Assembly: GCA_038380435.1 (NCBI GenBank)
Contig: JAWZYU010000027.1
Span: 5,453,156 to 5,517,155 of the forward strand
Origin: Ryuthela nishihirai
Taxonomy: Eukaryota > Arthropoda > Arachnida > Araneae > Heptathelidae
DNA length: 64,000 nucleotides
Direction of reading: 5' to 3'
Numbering within the stretch: the stretch's first letter is position 1; every line of letters starts with the position of its first letter. Position numbers and translations under genes: made by a program. Shown here in pieces: positions 32,481 to 44,825 of the stretch. The notes under the pieces are model-generated. The model was not told where the DNA came from. It saw only the letters and a program-made list of their open reading frames with translations, and ran no database searches.

Positions 32481-33735
32481 ATTTATGCTACTGCTTTGGA
32501 AACATTCTTCTTTCTTCCCTTCTATTTGAATGAAAAAAACCATGCTGCTGCCACAGATGTAGTAAACGATAAAGAGCTGGAGCATTGGCAACAAACAACT
32601 CATTCTCGCTAGCAATTCCAATTTATTGAAGTAGTTTAAATATTATTAAATCGGCATTAAAATAAAATGTATATAATAGACGATATATCCGGATACTATC
32701 AGAATAAAAGGGTTTCTATGTATGAACCTATGTTTAAGGATTTTATTGCTTTTTATTTGAACATTAACGGAATAATGGAATTTGAAAACAACAACAACAA
32801 CAACAACAAAAAACATTCATTCGCAATATTTCTTTAAAGAAAAGCTAATTGTTTCGCCTTTCTTTAAGTACGTAGCTCAAATTTAACTACTTACAGTAGT
32901 TCAAACATGGAAAAATCCTTATTAGCATAACGGTAGTAAGGGAGGGGAGTGTGCAATCACATTAGTGGTAAGAGGGGGGTGGGTGCTGAAGAAGTTTGAG
33001 AAGATCCTATCAATAGTTAAAGAATTGAACAAATTTGTGTAGTGGGAGAGATGGGGATAGATTAATTGTATCAGTTGTAGAAAAGGGGAAGTTGTGAGCA
33101 TATGAAAAATTTGCGATACGATAATTGAGAGTTCTAGCACAATGTTATTGGACGAAATCCCATGGTAATCTATGGGAGACTATTCGGAAGATGAGAGTCA
33201 ATTTTTGCGAAAACGACGGTGTATGGGAAAGATCGTGTTTTGCAGAGAAAATGTTGAAATTATCGTACACTTCATTATATTATTGGGCTGTTGGAGGACA
33301 AAACTGTAGTAAATAGGAGTAATGGATGAAACAAGACAGCTTTTAATAATTAGTTTAAAAAATATGACAACTAAAAATCAGCAGATAGAACACCTTTTTT
33401 GGGGCTGAGATAGATAATATACGATGGAAAATTAGATTTCAAGCGATATTTGCTTTGATCTAATGAGGATGAAAATAGGGAAAAAACAAGGAAATATTCG
33501 ACGAAATCGTGCGAAAAAGGAAAATATTTCGGCAAAATCGTGCGAAAAGAAAAATGTTTTAATAAAATCGTGCGAAGGAAGAAATTTTCGGTAGAAATGA
33601 AATCGGTTCTACATTGTAGTCTTCAACTTTCACTGAATATCTGCAATGAGTTTTATATTATATGCCGAACGGTGAAATCCTTCAATGAGAGCTGATCTTT
33701 CGTAAGGAGACATGTATAAAATTACCTTTCTACAC
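32481..33735. other. Non-coding; short repeats only
   Basis: Contains a (CAA)n microsatellite near 32,786-32,809 and a diverged piece of the giant-repeat subterminal block near 33,140-33,250 (CCATGGTAATCTATGGGAGAC). Three copies of a ~35-base unit around AAATCGTGCGAA lie at 33,490-33,585. No gene was recognised. Confidence 0.5.
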
Positions 33736-34086
33736 AATATTCCTAATAATGGACTAATACCTACAAATTCTTGTCAGACTATTTCCAACTAATACTTGAC
33801 AGACTGAATTTTTTAAATTTTTGTCAGACTAAGTTCTACAAATTCTTGGCAAACTTATTGCTAAGAAATTATTGGCTAACTAATTCCTACAAATTCTTGG
33901 CAGACTAATTCTCACTAAGTCTTTGGCAGACTAATTTGTTCAAATTCTTTGCAGACAAATTCCTACTAATAATTGGTAGACTAATTTTTACAAAATTTTC
34001 TGAGACCAATTCTTACAAATTCTTAGCAGTCAAAGATATTTGCAGATTAATTCTGACTTAATTATTGGCGGACTAATTCTGACTTA

Positions 34087-34888
34087 CACTGAGATGCACG
34101 TTTATTAGGCACACCTACATAGTAGCGTGTTGCGCCTCCTTTGGCCTTCAGAACAGCCGGAATTCGTCAGAGCATGAAATTTCCATTGTGCAGGAATGTT
34201 GTGCCATGCGGAAATGACTGTGATACGTAGTTACTGCAAATTAGACGGCGGCACAGTCTCGCTGCGAACAGCCTTTACCATCTCATCCCAAAGTCGTTCG
34301 ATAGGGTTTATATCTGGGGACTGTGCAGTTATATCTGGGGACTGTGCAGGCCAATGAAACAAGGAAAACTCGTCGGCATATTCCTAGAACCAATCGGTGA
34401 CCATACGTACCTTGTGAATAGGTGCAGTATCGTGCTGCAAATGTCCATCTGAGTGAGGATAAACTGTAGTCACGAAGGGATGAACTTGGTCAGCAACGAT
34501 GCTCAAATACGCTCTGGTGTTCAGATGTCCTTCGATTGGAATCAGGGGTCCTAATGTGTGCCAGGAAATTATTCTCCACACCCATTTACCTCCACTACCT
34601 CCATTAGCCTGTATTATTGACATCAGACAAGTGTGTGAAAAGCCCAGGAGGACGGCCGTTCAGGAGATGCTAGAACTAGCACGCCTAGCACCAGCTATCA
34701 TGTCACATTCAAAGTCTCTCAGGTCGCTCGTTTTGCCCATTTTGACGCTCAATCTAACTTTAGCTGATGCTCGAAGAGCCGGTTTTCCTGATTCATACAG
34801 TACACTGCTGTCACATGACTTCTTATGTGTTGGAATGAACCATTTATGTGACGAGGGGTGGTGTACCTAATAAACTGGCATCTAAGTG
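34087..34888 (-). mobile_element. Tc1-like DNA transposon, internally deleted
   Basis: Terminal inverted repeats of about 29 bases: the left starts CACTGAGATGCACG and the right, read inversely, starts CACTTAGATGCCAG. Both are followed by TTTATTAGG.ACACC and flanked by TA target duplications at 34,085-34,086 and 34,889-34,890. At 802 bases it is about half a typical Tc1 element. On the minus strand a transposase remnant keeps WHTLGPLIPIEGHLN, LQHDTAP (catalytic second Asp region) and SPDINPIERLWDEM (third-acid region). It has a 21-base duplication near 34,310-34,345. Non-autonomous. It lies within the minisatellite. Confidence 0.9.
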
Positions 34889-37035
34889 TATTCCTGGCAG
34901 ATTAATTACTAAAAATTCTTCGCAAAGTAATTCTGACTAAGTGGTTGGCAAAACCCATTCTTAAACCTTCTTGGCAGACTAATTCCTACGAAAACTCGGC
35001 GGAATTATTAAAACAAAGTTTTACAGACTAATTTCTCGGAATTCTTGGCAGACAATCCTACAAACACTTTGCAGACTGATTCACATTAAGTTGGTGGCCG
35101 ACTAATTCCAACGAAACTTTGCATACTAATTTCTTTAAAGTCTTGACAAAATAATTCCTAAAAATACTTTATAGGTTCTTTTTTTCAAACTTCTTTGTAG
35201 AATAATTCCTATAAATTCTTAGCAGATTCAGATGTTGGCAGACTAATTCTGAGTAAGTTTTGGCAGACTAATTCTGACTAAGTTGATGGCATATTAATTC
35301 CTAAAAATCTTGGCAGACTAATTCCTAAAAATATTTGCAGACTAATTTTGACAAATTGTTTGTAAAAATAATTCCTACAAATTCTTAGCAGATTAAGATG
35401 TTGGCAGACTAATCCTGACTAAGTTGTTGGAAGACTAATTCTCACTAAGCTGATGGCATATTAATTCCTACATATTCTTGGCAGACTAAATCCGACTAAA
35501 TCGTTGGCAAAATAGGTAATTCTTACAAATTCTTGGCAGACTAAATCTGACTAAATCGTTGGCAAAATAGGTAATTCTTACAAATTCTTGGCATAAGAAT
35601 ATGTTGACAGACTAATTCTAAATTTTTGGTAGACTAATTCTGATTGAGTTGTTAGCAGACTAATTCAGATTGAGTTGTTGGCCGATTAATTCGTGTAAAC
35701 TTTTTGCAGACTAATTCTGAATTTTTGGTAGACTAATTCTGATTGAGTTGTTAGCAGACTAATTCAGATTGAGTTGTTGGCCGATTAATTCGTGTAAACT
35801 TTAGGCAGACTAAGACGATGGCCGACTGATTTACACTAAATGTTTGGCAGACTACTTCTTAAGAATTTTTGGAAGAGCAATTTTGATAAATTATTGGCAG
35901 ACTAATTCGTGCAAATACTTGGGAGACTAGGCTTTGCAAATTCATGGTAGACTAAGATGTTGGCCGACAAAATCCAAGTTTTTGGTGGTAGAATAATTCC
36001 TAAAAATTGTTCAAAAAGTAATTCCTGCAAATTCTTAGCGGACTAATTCTTATAAATACGTCACTAATTAGTTTTAGAAAATATTTTGCAGCCAAATTCT
36101 GAATACGTTGTTGGCAGACTAATTATCACTGTTTTGTTGGCAGACTAATAAATATGTTATTGGCAGAATAAGTCTTGGAGATTAATTCTGAGTCTTGGCT
36201 GATTGATTCCTACAAATACTTGGCAGACTAATTTTGAATAAGTTTCTCCGATTAATTTCTTTTTGAATTGTGACAGATTAATTCTGACAATGTCGTTGGC
36301 AGACTAATTCTTACAAGTCGTTGACAGACTTATTCTGACAAAATTATGCGATGACCAAGTCCTTGGCAGACTAATTCTTACAAGTTTTGTATATACTTAT
36401 TCTTATAAAGTTTTGGATAAACTCATTCTTAAAACGTTTTGGGCAGACCAAGTCCTTGCCAGACTAATTATTAGAAGTTTTGGGCAAATTAGAAGGGTTA
36501 GCTTACCGAGAATTTATATGAATAAATCTATCAGCTTCGAAGAAATTATTCTACCGAGAATTTGTAAGAATTTGTCTATCAAAATCTTAAAAGGAATTAG
36601 TCTACAGAGAATTTGTAGGAATTAGTTGCCAAGTTGATGGTAGACTAAAATGTTATCAAACTTAATCAGAATTGATCAGTCAAGAATTCCTACAGATCCT
36701 TGTCAACATCTTTCTAGAATTTAGTCTGTCCAAAATCACGCAAAATTTATTCTGCCCCAAATTTTGTAAGAATTAGGGCATTAAAAACTTGTAAGAATTA
36801 ATCTGCCAAGGACTTGGACTGCCAAAAACTTTTAAAGACTTAGTCTGCGCAGAATTTTGCCAGAATTAGTCTGCCAAGAATTTGTTGGAATTATTCTGTC
36901 AAGAATTTATAAGAATTTGTCAGCCAACGATATTGTCAAAATTAATTTGCCAAGAATTTTTAGGCCAATAAATTTTTTTCTGTCAATAACTCAGTCAGAA
37001 TTGGTTTGCCAAGAATTTGTAGGAATTAGTCTTGA

Positions 37036-37379
37036 CATTAGGTGGTTCAACGTTATAAATAATGATGAGGTTAGGCAAAGGAGTCGGCAACCACCTTTAA
37101 GCAGCATATTGTGCAGAGAGACTCCGTTGGTTTGGCGATGTTGCCCGTATGGATAATTATAGATTAGCGAATAGGGTTATAGACAGTGTGCCTAAAGGCC
37201 TCAGAAAGAGGGGGAGACCTAGGATACGGTGGGCAGATAATGTCAAACAGACCCTTGTTAGAATTGGTGTGTAGTGGTCAGATGCAACAGATATAGCTGA
37301 GGACAGATATGCTTGGAGAACTAAATTGCGCGGTCTGGTTTGACCTCCGTATCCCATGGCTGCTTGAGCATGATGATGA
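37036..37379 (+). pseudogene. RTE LINE, 5'-truncated stub
   Basis: Matches the last ~105 codons of the RTE protein (IRWFN, NDEVRQRSRQPPLSSILCRE, later RMRW and the C-terminal GLV segment), with frameshifts. It is followed by a short CATGATGATGAG tail. Inserted in the reversed part of the minisatellite. 5' truncation is typical of target-primed reverse transcription. Confidence 0.85.
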
Positions 37380-37520
37380 GTCGGTTAATATCTTAGTCTG
37401 CCGAACATCACAGTCTGCCAAGAATTTTGCAGCGATGTAGAAAAATTAGCTTGCCAAGTATTTGTAAGTCTGTGAGTGTGTGAAGAATTTGTCAGAATTA
37501 GTCTGACATATTTCCACGAT

Positions 37521-38345
37521 TTTGAGCAAGATTTTATATAGGTGCAATACCTTGCTGAGTAAGCAAAAACGTAAAAAGACACTTTATTAACAATACGGAA
37601 AATAGATTTGCAAAATCTAATGTCAGTGGACTATAAAACTAACTAATGAACTCCATTTTGGTGGCGAACTCGGCTCACGTTTATAAAAATTTTGGTCCCA
37701 AGTTGACAATAGGAAATTCCAACTAGCATTCCTCGCAGTACTATTCCAGATTATTTACTTTTGCCAAATTTAGTACCCACTATTTTTATCATTCATTCTT
37801 GAAATCAGATGTATAAGGATCAATTGGAAATATTTTATATTGAAATTCTGTTTAATACCTTGATCTAGAGTTTCAGAAGTGGATATGATGTTAGGAGACA
37901 AAAACACTTTTAATACTGCTTTAATTTAATCTTTGGTTGACAGGTTGTATTATCAAGAAATTAAACAATGCATTCTGGCTAATTCATTTTTTTTCTAAAT
38001 CTCATTGGGTCAATCATTCCTTTACCTTGTCTCTAGTCATCCATGACAGACTGTTTTTTTACCAAATAAAAGGAAACTTTTTTGGACCATTACCTTTAAA
38101 GCACCTAGGTATTATTGGTTTACTAATAATGAAAGCTATTTAACGACAGTATGCCATGTTTATATCCAAAAGTACAATGAGATGCTTATTGGCTGCTTTA
38201 CTCCTTAGAATTAGTAACTCTGTAAATCTCGTCGGCTTGTTACCTAGGAAGACTACTTAAAAAATATTATATTTACCTTGAACCAATTTCATGTAATTTT
38301 TTCAGACCACATTAAAATGAAAAAAATATATACATAGATTTAAGA
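37521..38345. other. No gene recognised
   Basis: AT-rich spacer, no open frame with a recognised motif. Confidence 0.35.
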
Positions 38346-38349
38346 AATA

Positions 38350-38990
38350 ATTTTATGGGAAAAAAAAAGTTTTTCGCCAATGAGTGGGATTCGAACCTAC
38401 ACTACCCAGTTATTCTAACACTAAACTATCACTAGCTCTCTCATCTAGCCACAGTTCTGACTTATAAATCTTACTGAACTTGTCGCTCATAATCTATCTA
38501 TGATTCTATCTACTATATCCATCTTGACTCCATCTCCATCTATGATTATGAAAGTCAACATTTAATATTGCTGAATATATAGATATTAAATAGGAAGTCA
38601 CTTACAATAACGCATTATTAATGCACGAATCAATCAATAATGAATTCACACATTACGTGTTCTCATATAATTCGAGAAATAATTTTGTGGGAAAAATGAT
38701 TCACCAACGAGTGGGATTCGAACCCACGCCTTCCAGTTACATGCCAGGTGCGCCAACCACTAAGTTATCAGCAACTCTGTCATTTGTTCATTTAGTACTA
38801 GTACAAAGTGTATTTATAATAGAAGTTACCTCTCCTGATCATAGATGGCATCATGAGTAACAGGTCAGTGTGATTAAAAATTAAAACTAAGTGGATAAAT
38901 GACAGAGCTAGTGATAGCTTCGTGGTTAGAACAACTGAGATGTGAGGATTCGAATACCAGTCATCGGTAAATCATTTTTCAACAAAAGTG
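38350..38990. mobile_element. Cluster of three tRNA-derived SINE copies, family 3
   Basis: Three related copies: minus strand about 38,350-38,470, minus strand about 38,660-38,860, and plus strand about 38,875-39,000. Each has a good B box (GGTTCGAATCC or GATTCGAATACC), an A-box-like TAACTTAGTGG or TAGCTTCGTGG, and shared flanking sequence (GACAGAG.T.GTGATA before; AATCATTTTTC after). Acceptor stems do not pair, so these are not tRNA genes. Confidence 0.65.
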
Positions 38991-39000
38991 TTTCTTGAGT

Positions 39001-40109
39001 TATACGCCAACAGGTAATTTGTTATTGATTAATTCTTACCTAGATTTACTTTAAACCTTTTTAAATAGGTACAAAATATTGAATTACACTTTTTTGTGAA
39101 ATAAATTAAATTTGTTTTGTTTTTGATTACCTTGAAAAAATACTTAATTTGTTTAGACGATGTTAGAAAAATCGATAAGATGTATATAAGTTTAATAAAT
39201 TCCACAGGTCAGTTTTTAAACTCTTGTGGATTTGCATAATTTCCATTCGGAATATTTGTGCCCACTGGGCTCAAGGAACGTAGTGAATGTATTATTTATT
39301 GAGGAAATAAATATTATATTGTATTTTTGACTTCTGAAGGTATTCTTTTCGATTCTTAACATGTCTGAGGAGTTTTTTTTACGTAAAATCTGCTTTTCCT
39401 GCTTCTTTTTTTTTTGCCTGAATACATAAACATATTTAAATATTCAATGCAGAATAAATAACGAAATTCTTTAACAATTTATTTACTAATAAAAATATTA
39501 AATGTTAATGTTCGATTCTAAGTGGAACATAAGATACATTTATTACGCCTAGTTACAAAATGCTGTTGCAGTTTTAGGACTGCATATTTAATTTCACTGT
39601 AAACTTTCTGAATGATTTCAATTCTTTATTATGTTTTATTACTTTATTTTATTAAGATTTATCAGCAAATGAAATTCACCTTTACAATTAAAATGTATAT
39701 TATCTAATGTAGGAATAACATGTGCAAATTTAGATGGTGTTCTAAGTATTTTAGAAATACGTTCATTAGGATTATCTCGTATTTTAAGTAATCAGTAATA
39801 GATCCCTTACAATCAATTAGCGTTTTACATTAGGAGCAATATTTCATTCCTTCTGTTATCTTTTTCAGTGTGGCTTGTGCACCACCGACAAAACCCACGA
39901 GCCGCCATTGCTCTATCAGGTTTATCGATTTTTTTAAGAAGAATATAGATTTTTATTCATAAATGTAAAGAATACCATTTGACCCGCAAAGTTAAATAGC
40001 TTATCTGCAGGAAAATGAATAAATGAAATTAAATATAGATCATTCAGCCACAAAATTGGTATGCATCAAATAAATTCACAAAACACAACACATAATATTC
40101 AGCTAATTT
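39001..40109. other. AT-rich, no gene recognised
   Basis: No motif-bearing frame. It may include the 3' end of the LINE on the right, which is read leftwards. Confidence 0.35.
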
Positions 40110-42480
40110 GAAGTTCCCAAATGTTTTTTCAATTCGATTTTTATTCTTCTGAAAAAAATCTATATTTAGTATTGCTTTTGGAATAGTACTAAATATAAGT
40201 GGTATTTGATATTCGGAGGTAAATTTACCCTAATTATTTCGAAAAGTAGGCACTGGTTTTGAAGTCTTGTATTTTTATTGAGTTGAATTTTTTGTTTGCA
40301 TGTTTTGTCAAAAAATTTTTTAATTTTTAAATTATATTTATATAAATTACAGTAGGTTAAAAGTTTTAAAATTTTAATCTATCTGTTGAAGTTATATAAT
40401 TTTTTTGCAAATGAAACGGAATAATATTTTTAGCTACTACAGATAGTAGTTTTTCTGTTTTATTTATGTTAGTTGAGTTAGTTGTTCCATGCACATTTAT
40501 TCCATAATTGAAAATCGATTTATATATTGATTTATAAAATAATACACAGGTTTCCATATTTAGTACGTATTTTAATTTTTGAATATTTTTCGCTGATGTT
40601 CTCATGCTTTAACATACGTGGGATATATGAGCATTTCACCTAAAATATTCATCTAAAATGATTCCTCGGTAGTTTATTTGATTTACTTGCTCAACACGTG
40701 GACAACTACACAATGATTCACAATTAGAAGCATTTTTTTTTTGCAATTTATTTTACGTGTTTTGATAAAGAGGTTTTGTTGAATATTAAATCCTGGTGAG
40801 TGTACAATCATCCATTTTGTTTTTTTTTTCATTTAAGAATATTTTATTATGATTTAACCGTCTAATTATATTATTGTAATCTGTTTGAATCTCTGAAATT
40901 CTATCATAAAAATATTTGTGATTGTTTATTAAAACAATGTCGTCACAAATATCACTTTTTAATTTTATATTGAACAAATCATTCATTAGTATTAGATAAT
41001 AGTATACCAGGAACAATATAGGACCCAAAACTGACCTTGGGGAATTCCATATAATGTAATTACTTTTCTGCTGCAACAGTTTTTTATTTTAGTAATTGTG
41101 TATCTGTCTAATAAATAATTCCGAAACCAATGTAACATTATACCGCGAATACCGTAATTTTCCACTTTACTTAGCAAAATGTTATGATCTATTGTATCGA
41201 ATGCCGTCTGTAAATCTAAGAATATAGTTACAACTTTTTCTCTGTTATTCAATGATTTGTTAATGTTATTTGCAATTTTAGAAATTAGTTGAATTGCGTT
41301 TTTTCCTTTTTGAAACCAGATTGATTTTCATTAATTATGTTGTGCTTAAGTAAAAATTGCATGCAGTATTTTAAATATATTTTCCATTATTTTTGAAAAT
41401 ATAGGTAGAATAACTATTCCTTAATAAAGTCCTCCTTAATACCTGCTTTAAAAATAGGTCTTAAATATCTGTTTTGAGTTCAGTAGGTACGTTCCCAGTA
41501 AATATAATCTGATTTATAATTTTTGATATAATATTTAGTAGTATTTCTTTATTAAATTTAATATGTTTAATGTAAATATTATCGTAACCAGGTGATTTAT
41601 TGGTGTCTAATTTAGTAATTATTTCATAAGTTTGATTTTCGGTAATTTCAGATATATAAATAGAATCCAAGATTCTTTGTCTCCCGGTTGGAACATTATT
41701 TACAAGTCTTGGTGATTTGTTCTCTTATCTGTATAATTAGTGTATTATAAATGTTATTGTAAATGTTTGCTATTTCTTCCACAGATATTTTCGTTTTGGA
41801 CATATTATCGATTATTACATCGTCCGCTGATTTTTTCTGTTTTCCTTCTAATATTTCATATATTAATTGCCAGGTAGCCTTCATATCATTTTTCTTTATT
41901 ATAAGTTTATTTCTGTAAAAAATTGTTTCGGATTTCTAATCTGAATATTAACTATATTTCTTAACTTTTTATAGCTATTTTATAAGTATCACTTTTATCA
42001 TTGTTTTTAAATTATATTTAAGATTTATTTCTTTTTCTCAATTAACTCTATAAAGTTCGGTGTTACTTTTCCTATGTTTCTTATACATACTCTATTTTTT
42101 CCTAAAATTCCATCATAAATGTCTTTAAATGCCTAATATATAGGTTTTAATTCTTCCATTGAGTTGTCTCCATAATTTTCTAAATTCCAATTCATTTCAG
42201 AGATAGCTTTATTTATCTTGTTATGGTAAAAACAATTCTTGTTTTCCTGGTCTCTTTTAGTATAATTAGTTCTATACAAATTATTTTTCGTATTGCTAAT
42301 CAATGCTAAAATCATACAGTGATCTGCTCTTTTGCTTGTTTGAATTATTGAATTTGCTCACATATTTTTCATTAGTTTTATATTAATATGGGCTATACAT
42401 GTTTCGGTAATTTTATTTTTAATATTTTATTAGTATTGTTTTTTTTTTTGGAAAAATTTTTAAGCATCACGTTAGCAGAG
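40110..42480 (-). pseudogene. CR1/Jockey-group LINE ORF2, degraded
   Basis: Minus strand from right to left. The endonuclease end ETCIAHI...RADHCMILALI is at 42,300-42,400 (the D-H pair of the SDH motif is kept). A KMKATW..I.EIL linker lies near 41,870 and the RT 0/1 block LDTNKSPGYDNIY near 41,590. Motif A is FLDLQTAFDTIDHNILL near 41,220 and the GIPQG block near 41,045. The YADD-equivalent reads ICDDIVLI near 40,940, so the aromatic and Ala residues are changed. The C-terminal LFYKSIYKSIFNYGINVHG is near 40,500. Frameshifts and stops occur throughout and the base composition is very AT-rich. Dead copy. Which clade inside the CR1/Jockey group cannot be settled by eye. Confidence 0.8.
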
Positions 42481-43531
42481 ATGACTATTTTATTCTGATA
42501 TGTCTGAAAAAAAAATATTTCTGTGAAAAGCTCATAGAGGGAAAAGAAAAAAAGGTATTCGCCGAAACAGACTCAAACTTATACAACGGAAAATGTTTGA
42601 ATCGGAATCAAGTCTGATTAAAGAATTCGACAAATTTCAAATCGTAAAGGAGATTACTTCTTAATTTCACAATCGAAACTTTTAGCTGTTCGCCTTTGAT
42701 TTTAATTGTGTCACAAATTATAAATTTCATTTCGCTGGCAAGAATTTAAATTTTCTTTTTCTATTCCGGTTCATTGAAAATCAGCTTGAGCTATGAAAGA
42801 CTAAAAAAAAATTTTCCCTATAAAAGAGAGTTTTTATTATGAAAAGTAAAAAAAAAATATCTGCCACGAATGTAATTCGTCGTTTAAAAGAGTTTCTGGA
42901 CATTTGTATTATTTTTTCCTTAACTTTTTTAAATATGCATGTAGAAAGGTGTTTGATTCTGCATGCTCGTAGATGTCTTTTTTTATTTATTTTCTTGTTT
43001 TCGTTTCAGAAGTGTTTCGTTTTGAGATTTAATTTCCTCGCAGACAAATTGTTCATTTGTTTCACGTTTCTTTCTTCTAAAATATTTTGCTCTCATCTTC
43101 TAAGCTGCGGAGAAGCAAAAACCATTTTTTTAATAGAAGAATTTTTTTTAGTATCTCAGACTTCAGTTTTATAATTTGATCACGAAAAATATAATTGTTT
43201 CAATATAATTTGTTCAAGAAAAGGAAAAAAAAAAACTTTTGTTCCATGTTTGCCTTTTTTATCAGGAAAAAAGAAGCAAAAAACAACTTCATTTTTGTTT
43301 TAAGAAATGTAAAGTAGAATTAGTGGGCAAAAGTATAACTGAAATAAATATTATATTAAAACAGTTCCTTTCAAACCCAAAAAAAAAATATTCGATTTTT
43401 TTTTGTTAAACTGGAAAAAAAATGTAAAACTGGAAATTTTTTTTTTAAAACGAGGTAATTTTTGTCACTTTGTTTGTCCATCTGCAGACATTCAACTTTA
43501 TTAAAAAGCAAATAAAAATTATATTTATATC
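42481..43531. other. AT-rich, no gene recognised
   Basis: Rich in A- and T-runs. A 111-codon plus-strand frame at 42,839-43,174 is Phe/Leu-rich and looks like chance from T-rich sequence. Confidence 0.4.
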
Positions 43532-43742
43532 TGTTGTCGGTCCCTGTGACCGAGTGATTAGCGCCCTTGGCTGTCGATAAAAGGCACCCGATTTCGAGCC
43601 TTGGATATGGTGTGGATGCTTCTTTCTGCTCATTTTCAGTGTTTCAGACTCTTCTTCCTCACTTATCTCCGCTATACGCATTATACCGAGGGCAGCTTAT
43701 AAGTCCTCTGTGGTAAGCAGCGGCTTGAGGGAATTTATTTCT
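43532..43742 (+). mobile_element. tRNA-derived SINE, family 2
   Basis: Head TGACCGAGTGATTAGCGCCC (A-box-like) and CGATTTCGAGCC (degenerate B box), a central pyrimidine-rich body, and the family 3' block CAGCTTATAAGTCC..GGCTTGAGGGAATT. Related to 9731-9900. Confidence 0.6.
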
Positions 43743-43929
43743 TTTTAAAGTATATAAGAGTGAATGAGGTATTACGATTTACTTTTTCGGATTCCCAAAA
43801 ATTATATATCTCTAGAAGATGGTGAGGGTCGGAAAATGGCGAAAGTTTAATTCAAAATTTTAAATAATCTGCTCAATTTTGAAATTTCTGTGACGGAGTA
43901 CGGTGGTGAAAGAGTTGGGATTGACAGCT

Positions 43930-44187
43930 TGTCCCTCTTAGACACCGCCGCTTATCGGATGGGACACTGCGCCTCCTGTGCAGAAGAGCCTACTCTGCAC
44001 GTGAAAGAATACCCTGTTCGATTTGACACGAGGCTTACATCTGTTTCTTAACAACTGTCCAATAGATCCTCTTCTCTGAACTTATTGCAGCTTTTGGAGT
44101 CCCTATGACCTTTTGGAGTCCCTATGACCTTGTCATTTAGTACATTGCGCGCGCAAAACTGCAGTTCTCAGTTAAAACATTCCTACT
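43930..44187 (+). mobile_element. SINE family 1, old diverged copy
   Basis: Aligns with the family 1 body (CGGATGGGAC, GAGCC, CTGCACGTGAAAGAA, CTGTTTCTTAACAACTGTCC, CATTTAG) but with many substitutions. It carries an internal tandem duplication CTTTTGGAGTCCCTATGAC x2 at about 44,090-44,130. No head or target-site duplication could be identified. This shows the family has been active for a long time. Confidence 0.75.
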
Positions 44188-44800
44188 TCTTATTCTCGGA
44201 GAAAACGCAAGATATTTTTTTTTTCAAATAAAAAGAGATAGTGTTTCATTTGGCCGTCTGTCTGCCATCATTAAACCATTTTGTTTTTAGAAATAAATTA
44301 AAAATTCTTCTCAGTTGGATAAGGCATTGAGGATATATTAGAGTTTGCATATTCCAAATTTTCCGAAACGTTATAATTACGCTCTGCCCTATTGATAAAG
44401 AATTGAAAACGAAACAATTTTAACGAATATTGCGAAAGATCTATTTCGGTTAGGAATCTGAAATTTTGGTTGTGGAGTGTGATGGGAGGCAATTTTATAT
44501 TGACAGCATCGGAACAATTTAACTCCTTACTTTCGGGGATATGGGTGGGAGTCAGGATAATGCAAAATATGGAGTCAGGATAATGCAAAATGCTTTGAGA
44601 GATAAATACAAATTTTTTTGAGTTGAATGGAATGATGGATTAAGTAATTAAATCTTGTGATTCACATGCTTTAAATTTACCATACAGCTTTAATTTATAT
44701 TCGATTTATATAGATGGCGCAAAATGTGGGAAATGTAAACCTTAAACTGATATTGTAAATAATACATGTTAGGGAGTAATCACCTCTTTGTTTTTAACGT
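44188..44800. other. No gene recognised
   Basis: AT-rich. A short direct duplication (GGAGTCAGGATAATGCAAAA) occurs near 44,550 and 44,570. A 96-codon minus-strand frame overlapping it has no recognised motif. Confidence 0.35.
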
Positions 44801-44825
44801 CAATATGAAATAAAGATGAAAAATT

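Larger units (their letters stand above)
33740..37520 (+). repeat. Degenerate 25-26-bp minisatellite, orientation flips midway
   Basis: Units like GGCAGACTAATTCCTACAAA plus TTCTT, or GGCAGACTAATTCTGACTAA plus GTTGTT, fill the region to about 36,485. From about 36,500 the units run in reverse complement (AGAATTTGTAGGAATTAGTC). Interrupted by a Tc1-like element (34,087-34,888) and an RTE stub (37,036-37,379). Longer duplications (~100 bases) occur near 35,605-35,805. Confidence 0.9.

Noticed and set aside
38704..38785. Functional tRNA gene
   Set aside because: A and B boxes are good, but the acceptor stem does not pair and related copies share non-tRNA flanks, as expected of a SINE.
42839..43174. 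Membrane-protein gene
   Set aside because: Phe/Leu-rich frame in T-rich low-complexity sequence, with no recognisable motif or gene context.
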